Positions 5,959 through 9,363 of a DNA stretch of 9,363 nt are shown here, piece after piece. The stretch spans positions 1-9,363 of the forward strand of contig WJJO01000474.1 in the NCBI GenBank assembly GCA_014729665.1, given 5' to 3'. The notes under the pieces are model-generated. The model was not told the origin of the DNA. It saw only the letters and a program-made list of their open reading frames with translations, and made no database searches. The translations under genes and the position numbers were made by a program. This DNA is from Caldifarciminota bacterium (GTDB taxonomy: Bacteria; Hydrothermota; Tepidihabitantia; B3-TA06). The stretch's first letter is position 1, and every line of letters begins with the position of its first letter.

Positions 5959-6978
5959 ATGGCAGGAATAACCGTCCTTTTCGAAGGTGAGATTGCGTTC
6001 TCCCACAAGGATTATTTAGTAAATGAGCTTAAGGCTATCCAGAATCTTGAGATCATTTTCAGGGAAAAGATTGACCCAGAAGCATACAAGCTCGCTTCGA
6101 AAGCCGACGTACTCGTTTCGGGTCATCCAACTGACGAACTCCTGAAGGCCGCTACAAACCTCAAACTGCACATAGTTCCCTTTGCAGGCGTACAGCACGT
6201 TACCGAACGCTTCCGGGAGATCAACAAATCGAGAAAAGTAATCCTTGTCAACGCGCATTGGAACGACTATCCTACTGCCCAGCATGCGGTTGCACTTCTT
6301 CTGGCATTGACGAACCGCTTAATCCACTATCATGAGAATATGGTAACGGGCAAGTGGCGGGTATTCGAAGACGGATTTGCGTCAATGCCCCTCAGAGACC
6401 GCAACATAGGTCTGTTGGGCTACGGCAGGGTCAACAGACTCACTCACCGTTTCCTTGCAGGATTCGACTGCTCGTTCGGTGCATTAAAAAGGTCGTGGCA
6501 GGGATTCGATGACGAACTCCCAACGCCTGTCAAACGTTATACCCCTGACGAGTTTCACTCCTTCCTTTCATGGGCTGATATCCTGATTATCGCCATGCCT
6601 ATGACACCGGGCACCGAGGGCTTGATCAAGACGGGTGAACTCGGACTTCTCGGTCCGGATGGGCTGCTGGTGAATGTCTCACGCGGCAAGCTCTTAGAGG
6701 AAGAAGATTTGTATAATGCACTCAAGGAGCGCCTGATCGCAGGAGCGGGTCTGGACGTCTGGTACAACTACCGGCCCGAACCCGATGCTCGAGGCCGCAA
6801 GTACCCTTACGAATCCCAACACCCCTTCCACGAACTTCCAAACGTAGTCCTCTCGCCTCACCGCGGTGCGTCACCAATCAAATCCCTCAGACGCTGGGGC
6901 GAGGTAATCGAGAACATTCGCAGGTTCACACAGGGGAAAGAACTCATCAATGTTGTCGATCTGGAGCACGGGTATTAA
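5959..6978 (+). CDS. D-isomer-specific 2-hydroxyacid dehydrogenase family protein
   Basis: This 339-residue protein belongs to the D-2-hydroxyacid dehydrogenase superfamily, which interconverts 2-keto and D-2-hydroxy acids with NAD(P)H. Seen: an N-terminal substrate-domain half; AQHAVALLLALTNR (107-120), which opens the cofactor domain; the dinucleotide loop GLLGYGRVN (151-159), where the third glycine of GxGxxG is Asn; ADILIIAMPMTPGTEGLI (206-223); NVSRGKLLEEEDL with catalytic Arg R242; and LSPHRG with catalytic His H301. The usual catalytic Glu, five residues after the D of GAGLDV, is Tyr here (Y271); E274 in RPEP is the nearest candidate. A longer loop (272-293) separates it from the His. 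The substrate is unknown and the protein may not be a typical dehydrogenase. It has its own promoter immediately before the ATG and is probably a single-gene transcript. Confidence 0.9.
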   Translation: MAGITVLFEGEIAFSHKDYLVNELKAIQNLEIIFREKIDPEAYKLASKADVLVSGHPTDELLKAATNLKLHIVPFAGVQHVTERFREINKSRKVILVNAHWNDYPTAQHAVALLLALTNRLIHYHENMVTGKWRVFEDGFASMPLRDRNIGLLGYGRVNRLTHRFLAGFDCSFGALKRSWQGFDDELPTPVKRYTPDEFHSFLSWADILIIAMPMTPGTEGLIKTGELGLLGPDGLLVNVSRGKLLEEEDLYNALKERLIAGAGLDVWYNYRPEPDARGRKYPYESQHPFHELPNVVLSPHRGASPIKSLRRWGEVIENIRRFTQGKELINVVDLEHGY

Positions 6979-6998
6979 CTTTCACCCCGGGAATACAC

Positions 6999-7030
6999 CC
7001 ACATCTTTGCTTCGCAAAACTGCGGGGTCC
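6999..7030 (+). repeat. dispersed imperfect-palindrome repeat, copy 1
   Basis: This 32-base intergenic stretch is centred on TTTGC-TTC-GCAAA and continues to CTGCGGGGTCC. It matches, at 27 of 32 positions, the minus-strand sequence at 8705-8674. The outer bases (CCCACA and TGCGGGG) also pair, giving an imperfect hairpin with three mismatches. It begins 20 bases after the dehydrogenase stop, as expected of a REP-like or MITE-like extragenic palindrome. No transposase or protein-coding content is visible. Confidence 0.6.
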
Positions 7031-7032
7031 TT

Positions 7033-7054
7033 AAACTCGCTGGGAGCGAGTTTT
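7033..7054 (+). terminator. candidate terminator hairpin after the dehydrogenase gene
   Basis: AAACTCGCT (7033-7041) and AGCGAGTTT (7045-7053) form a perfect 9-base stem with the loop GGG, followed by TAT. Most of the T run lies within the stem, so the free U tract is short. The A-rich 5' side would make it partly usable in both directions. It is the strongest hairpin between 6978 and the next promoter. Confidence 0.45.
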
Positions 7055-7057
7055 ATA

Positions 7058-7077
7058 AAGTTCGTTCAATCGAACTT
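7058..7077. repeat. third hairpin of the intergenic cluster
   Basis: AAGTTCG (7058-7064) and CGAACTT (7071-7077) are perfect 7-base arms around TTCAAT. It follows the preceding hairpin after three bases and ends 38 bases before the -35 box of the ATC-hydrolase-like gene. It could be part of the terminator region, an operator, or part of a composite repeat. Confidence 0.45.
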
Positions 7078-7115
7078 CACTAGACATGCGGTATATTTAT
7101 AGACAAGAAATCAAT

Positions 7116-7144
7116 TTGACACACCGTTATCTTTGACGTATATT
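7116..7144 (+). promoter_or_regulatory. promoter of the ATC-hydrolase-like gene, probably giving a leaderless mRNA
   Basis: A perfect TTGACA (7116-7121) and TATATT (7139-7144, 5 of 6) are separated by the optimal 17 bases. The start predicted by normal spacing, seven bases past the last -10 base, is exactly the A of the ATG at 7151. No Shine-Dalgarno sequence lies before that ATG. The promoter also excludes the in-frame TTG at 7133, which lies inside its spacer. Confidence 0.7.
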
Positions 7145-7150
7145 CAACTT

Positions 7151-7798
7151 ATGACTTCCGGCAAGGAATTCGACACTTCACTTTTGATTATGCCCCTGCT
7201 CACTCACCTACTGGAGGGTGAAGTCCCGAATCCACGGGATTTTATCGATGCCTGCAGCAATAAATTAGAACCCTTTAAGCAGTCAATCGATCCGAAGTTC
7301 CCTAAATCGATGATTAACTCACGCGCGTTTTACCTTTTGTGCTATATCGATTTAAAAAAGACCTTAGGTCAAGGAAAAGCTTATGAGATTATACGCCCTG
7401 TACTTCTTACCGAGGGAATGGCGCGGATGAATCTCGTATTCGATACAGCATCGGGCCGCAGCTTCGAACGACTCATCGAAAAGGTTTTTGCGTTCAACCA
7501 CTCCTTGAATCTTCCCTTCGAGGTCACCGAACAGAGCGCTGACAGGTTCTGCTTCAGCCTCAAACGCTGTACCTTCTGGGAGCTATGCTGCTATCTCGAA
7601 ATCCCCGAAGCCACGACACTCGTATGCCAGGTTGACAACGCCTTCTTCAACTCCTACCTGCCCGACGAGGTGAAGTTCTCACACGGAACACCGTGTTCGA
7701 GACTTGTGGACGGAGCCTCATCGTGTCGTTTCGTGTTTACGAGGACAATTGGTCTTGAGACTAATCCTCCACAATGCCCGTCCGAGGTCGATAACTGA
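7151..7798 (+). CDS. L-2-amino-thiazoline-4-carboxylic acid (ATC) hydrolase family protein
   Basis: This 215-residue cytosolic protein resembles the ATC_hydrolase family, named after the pseudomonad enzyme that opens the thiazoline ring of ATC on the way to L-cysteine. The match is to the C-terminal half: a FCFSLKRCTFWELC segment (133-146), EIPEATTLVCQVDNAFF (150-166) with C159 and D162, a PDEVKFSH turn, then LVDGASSCRFVFTR (185-198) with C192. The cysteines C140, C146, C159 and C192 correspond to the family's conserved positions. The N-terminal half is helical and not diagnostic. Most family members have never been tested, so the reaction remains inference. The start is set by the promoter: the ATG at 7151, not the upstream TTG at 7133. 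It forms an operon with the ZIP-like gene 7 bases downstream. Confidence 0.75.
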   Translation: MTSGKEFDTSLLIMPLLTHLLEGEVPNPRDFIDACSNKLEPFKQSIDPKFPKSMINSRAFYLLCYIDLKKTLGQGKAYEIIRPVLLTEGMARMNLVFDTASGRSFERLIEKVFAFNHSLNLPFEVTEQSADRFCFSLKRCTFWELCCYLEIPEATTLVCQVDNAFFNSYLPDEVKFSHGTPCSRLVDGASSCRFVFTRTIGLETNPPQCPSEVDN

Positions 7799-7805
7799 GT
7801 GAGAG

Positions 7806-8531
7806 ATGAGTCTTTTTGATTCTTTAACAGCCCTCGGATTTGCCGTCGTACTGGGGGCAGTTCACTTCTTCTCCGAACAGATAAGGCTTCCTGAAGGAAA
7901 GCCGCGCTGGAGAATCATTTCCCTGGGTGCTGGCATATGCATCGGTTACCTCATCCTTCACCTCCTACCTGAAACATATCAAGAAGCCGCTTTCCTTAAA
8001 CAGTGGGTTTTTCTTGCCCTTCTGGCAGGTTTCGCGTTCACTCATTTAGCGGAAAAGTATGCCTATAAGCACGCAAAACGTGCAACACTCGTCCACGAAC
8101 TCAAGATAATCCACCTTGTTGTTTTTTTTCTCTACTACATCGTCGTGGGAATCTCACTTGCAGACAAGGTTGAAACAGGAATCCTTGACGGAGTGATGTT
8201 TCTGGTTCCGATAGCAATACATACCGCTTTGAGTACATCGGCACTTGCACGCATTCACGGCCGGGTTAAGGAAAGCATCGCGGTGAAGTTACTTATGTCA
8301 GTTTCTTCACTCCTCGGTGTTGCGCTGGCAATAATTGTTCCAATACCACCAATAGTCGACAGCTTCTTAACCAGTTTCATAGCCGGAGTACTGCTTTACG
8401 TATTCGTCAAGGAGTTCCTGCCCGAGGAGCGCAAGGGCGAACCCTTCTTCTTTATCCTCGGGTTAATAATCTTCCTTGCCTACACACTGGCAGCGTACTT
8501 CTTTAAGTTTCCAGGATACCCCGGGGTGTAG
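7806..8531 (+). CDS. ZIP-like polytopic membrane protein lacking most metal ligands
   Basis: This 241-residue membrane protein has about eight helices. It resembles ZIP metal transporters in the paired helix endings GAGICIGYLILHLLPE (41-56) and SFIAGVLLYVFVKEFLPE (190-207). These correspond to ZIP helix 2 and helix 7 with their LPE ends. In ZIP proteins helix 4 carries HNxxDG and helix 5 HExPHE. At the equivalent places this protein has LYYIVVG (109-115) and IHTALST (138-144), so only one His (H139) remains. It may therefore be a degenerate relative with another role; helix boundaries and the homology are judged by eye. The ATG comes 7 bases after the upstream stop, with only a weak purine run (GAGAG), so translation is probably coupled to the ATC-hydrolase-like gene. 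Confidence 0.7.
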   Translation: MSLFDSLTALGFAVVLGAVHFFSEQIRLPEGKPRWRIISLGAGICIGYLILHLLPETYQEAAFLKQWVFLALLAGFAFTHLAEKYAYKHAKRATLVHELKIIHLVVFFLYYIVVGISLADKVETGILDGVMFLVPIAIHTALSTSALARIHGRVKESIAVKLLMSVSSLLGVALAIIVPIPPIVDSFLTSFIAGVLLYVFVKEFLPEERKGEPFFFILGLIIFLAYTLAAYFFKFPGYPGV

Positions 8532-8542
8532 GTATTAAGACC

Positions 8543-8586
8543 TTACGAAAATCACCAAAAAGATCGTAAAGAGCCTGGTTTTTTTT
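8543..8586 (+). terminator. weak candidate terminator after the ZIP-like gene
   Basis: TTACGA (8543-8548) and TCGTAA (8564-8569) can pair across a 15-base loop. Nine bases later comes a run of eight T (8579-8586). The loop is long and the T run is not adjacent to the stem, so this is not a textbook terminator, but it is the only T tract before the convergent gene. Confidence 0.25.
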
Positions 8587-8647
8587 GATTCGATTTTCCT
8601 GATTAAACTCATGTGATTTGAATGGCTTGATGACTAATAACCGACTT

Positions 8648-8665
8648 TAACACCTTGATGTGTTA
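8648..8665. repeat. small hairpin between convergent genes
   Basis: TAACAC (8648-8653) and GTGTTA (8660-8665) are perfect 6-base arms around CTTGAT. The hairpin lies ten bases from the dispersed palindrome at 8674-8706, in the gap between the converging ZIP-like and EF-G-type genes. Neither side has a T tract. Confidence 0.4.
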
Positions 8666-8673
8666 CAATCGGG

Positions 8674-8706
8674 GTCCCCGCAGCGTTGCGAAGCAACGGT
8701 GTGGGG
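8674..8706 (-). repeat. dispersed imperfect-palindrome repeat, copy 2
   Basis: Seven bases after the stop codon of the EF-G-type gene, a strong hairpin spans 8676-8706. Its outer stem is CCCC/GGGG and its inner stem GTTGC/GCAAC, with a three-base loop. On the plus strand 13 of the 14 positions pair, counting one G-T. Read on the minus strand it matches copy 1 (6999-7030) at 27 of 32 positions. There is no T run after it on either side, so it would act as a 3'-end stabiliser or extragenic palindrome rather than a standard terminator. Confidence 0.6.
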
Positions 8707-8712
8707 TAGGCG

Positions 8713-9363
8713 TTATGCCAGGTAGTCGAAAAGCTTGTGACGCTCCTCTTCGGGCAGAAGAGCGTAGTGGGAGAAGTGCATTGCGAACGATGCTCGCCCC
8801 TGACTTAATGAACGAAGGGTGGTTGCGTAGCCGAAGCTCGCTGCAAGGGGAACGTATGCCTTGATAAGTTTATGCTCCTTGATATTCTCCACCACCTCAA
8901 TCCTGCCCCTTCGGGTGTTTAAATCAGCTATCAGGTCACCCATGTACTCCTCGGGAGAGATAACCTCCACTTCCATGATAGGTTCAAGCAGAGCGGGTCC
9001 CGCCTTTTCGTAAGCCTCCCTGAACGCCTGCGCGGCGGCGGCCTTGAAGGCAATATCGGAAGCCTCGTCTTCGGAAAACTCCACCCCGATAACCGTTACC
9101 TTGATATTGGTTATCGAGTAACCCAGCATAGGACCTGCAATCATACCGTCTTCGAGACTCTGCCTCGTGGCGTCCAGGAACTCTCGTGGCAGTTCGCAAG
9201 GCAGTTTAATCTTGATATCGATACCCTCCTTGACAGGTTCAACCCTCAGGGTAACACCTGCATGGAGAGTTGTGGTTCCGATTACCTTGGAGAAGAAGGA
9301 TGAGTGTTCGGCCCTCTCGGTTACTGTTTCCCTGTAGGAAACCTGGGGTTTCCCGGTACGTAC
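8713..9363 (-). CDS. EF-G-type translation factor, C-terminal 216 residues (runs off the right edge)
   Basis: This fragment covers domains IV and V of an elongation factor G-type GTPase, which binds the ribosome. The frame is open to the right edge; residue numbers count from there. Seen: GKPQVSYRETV (4-14), where domain IV begins; AGPMLGY (76-82); SDIAFKAAAAQAFREAYEKAGPALLEPIMEVEV (102-134 in two blocks); the domain V features PEEYMGDLIADLNTRRGRI (137-155); and FGYATTLRSLSQGRASF (178-194). The G domain lies outside the window. The domain IV loop that in EF-G reads GGRGQYG is GTTTLHAG here, and the KGGVIPGEY loop is KLPCELPRE. This suggests an EF-G paralog (fusA2-like) rather than the main translocase, though canonical EF-G of an unusual lineage is possible. 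A strong hairpin follows the stop. Confidence 0.85.
   Translation of the reverse strand, partial: VRTGKPQVSYRETVTERAEHSSFFSKVIGTTTLHAGVTLRVEPVKEGIDIKIKLPCELPREFLDATRQSLEDGMIAGPMLGYSITNIKVTVIGVEFSEDEASDIAFKAAAAQAFREAYEKAGPALLEPIMEVEVISPEEYMGDLIADLNTRRGRIEVVENIKEHKLIKAYVPLAASFGYATTLRSLSQGRASFAMHFSHYALLPEEERHKLFDYLA

Noticed and set aside
7133..7150. In-frame TTG start giving six extra residues to the ATC-hydrolase-like protein
   Set aside because: The TTG sits in the spacer of a near-consensus promoter and has no ribosome site, so it should not be in the transcript.
8655..8864. Short plus-strand ORF across the palindrome and the end of the EF-G-type gene
   Set aside because: It overlaps the conserved EF-G C terminus in antisense, and its start region is the intergenic hairpin.
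1..9363. CRISPR array, tRNA, rRNA or insertion sequence
   Set aside because: There are no regularly spaced direct repeats, no cloverleaf with a TTC-rich T-arm, no rRNA-like stretch, and no transposase or paired terminal repeats with target duplications.

Overview
The window is ordinary bacterial protein-coding DNA of roughly balanced base composition. It carries eight complete genes and two genes cut by the window ends. An Rnf complex suggests an anaerobe that conserves energy from reduced ferredoxin. A lipobox lipoprotein and consensus TTGACA/TATAAT promoters confirm a bacterium. The mixture of Shine-Dalgarno-led genes and apparently leaderless genes, plus several divergent family members, suggests a poorly sampled lineage. 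I cannot name the phylum from this sequence.

Layout. Minus strand, reading leftwards from 4239: an MFS_3-type exporter (4239-2896), a DNRLRE-type surface lipoprotein (2791-2180), then rnfC (1807-461) and the start of rnfD (408 to the left edge). Each of the first three genes has its own TTGACA-type promoter with a 16-base spacer. Plus strand, starting back to back with the exporter: a metallo-beta-lactamase-fold hydrolase (4426-5106) and a seven-helix membrane protein (5117-5902) form one unit. Next come a D-2-hydroxyacid dehydrogenase-like gene (5959-6978) with its own promoter, and a two-gene unit of an ATC-hydrolase-family protein (7151-7798) and a ZIP-like membrane protein (7806-8531). 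Converging from the right edge on the minus strand is the C-terminal part of an EF-G-type GTPase (9363-8713).

How the genes work together. rnfC and rnfD begin an rnf operon that continues beyond the left edge. The exporter and hydrolase genes share a 112-base divergent control region with a 9-base-arm inverted repeat formed by the two back-to-back -35 boxes. The hydroxyacid dehydrogenase and ATC-hydrolase-like genes both have a -10 box ending 5 or 6 bases before the ATG, so their transcripts probably begin at the start codon.

I found no convincing new multi-gene system, CRISPR array, tRNA, rRNA or mobile element. The items most worth a second look are the two leaderless promoters, a dispersed hairpin repeat present as two diverged copies, a ZIP-like protein that has lost its metal ligands, a 2-hydroxyacid dehydrogenase with Tyr at the catalytic Glu position, and an EF-G paralog with altered domain IV loops.
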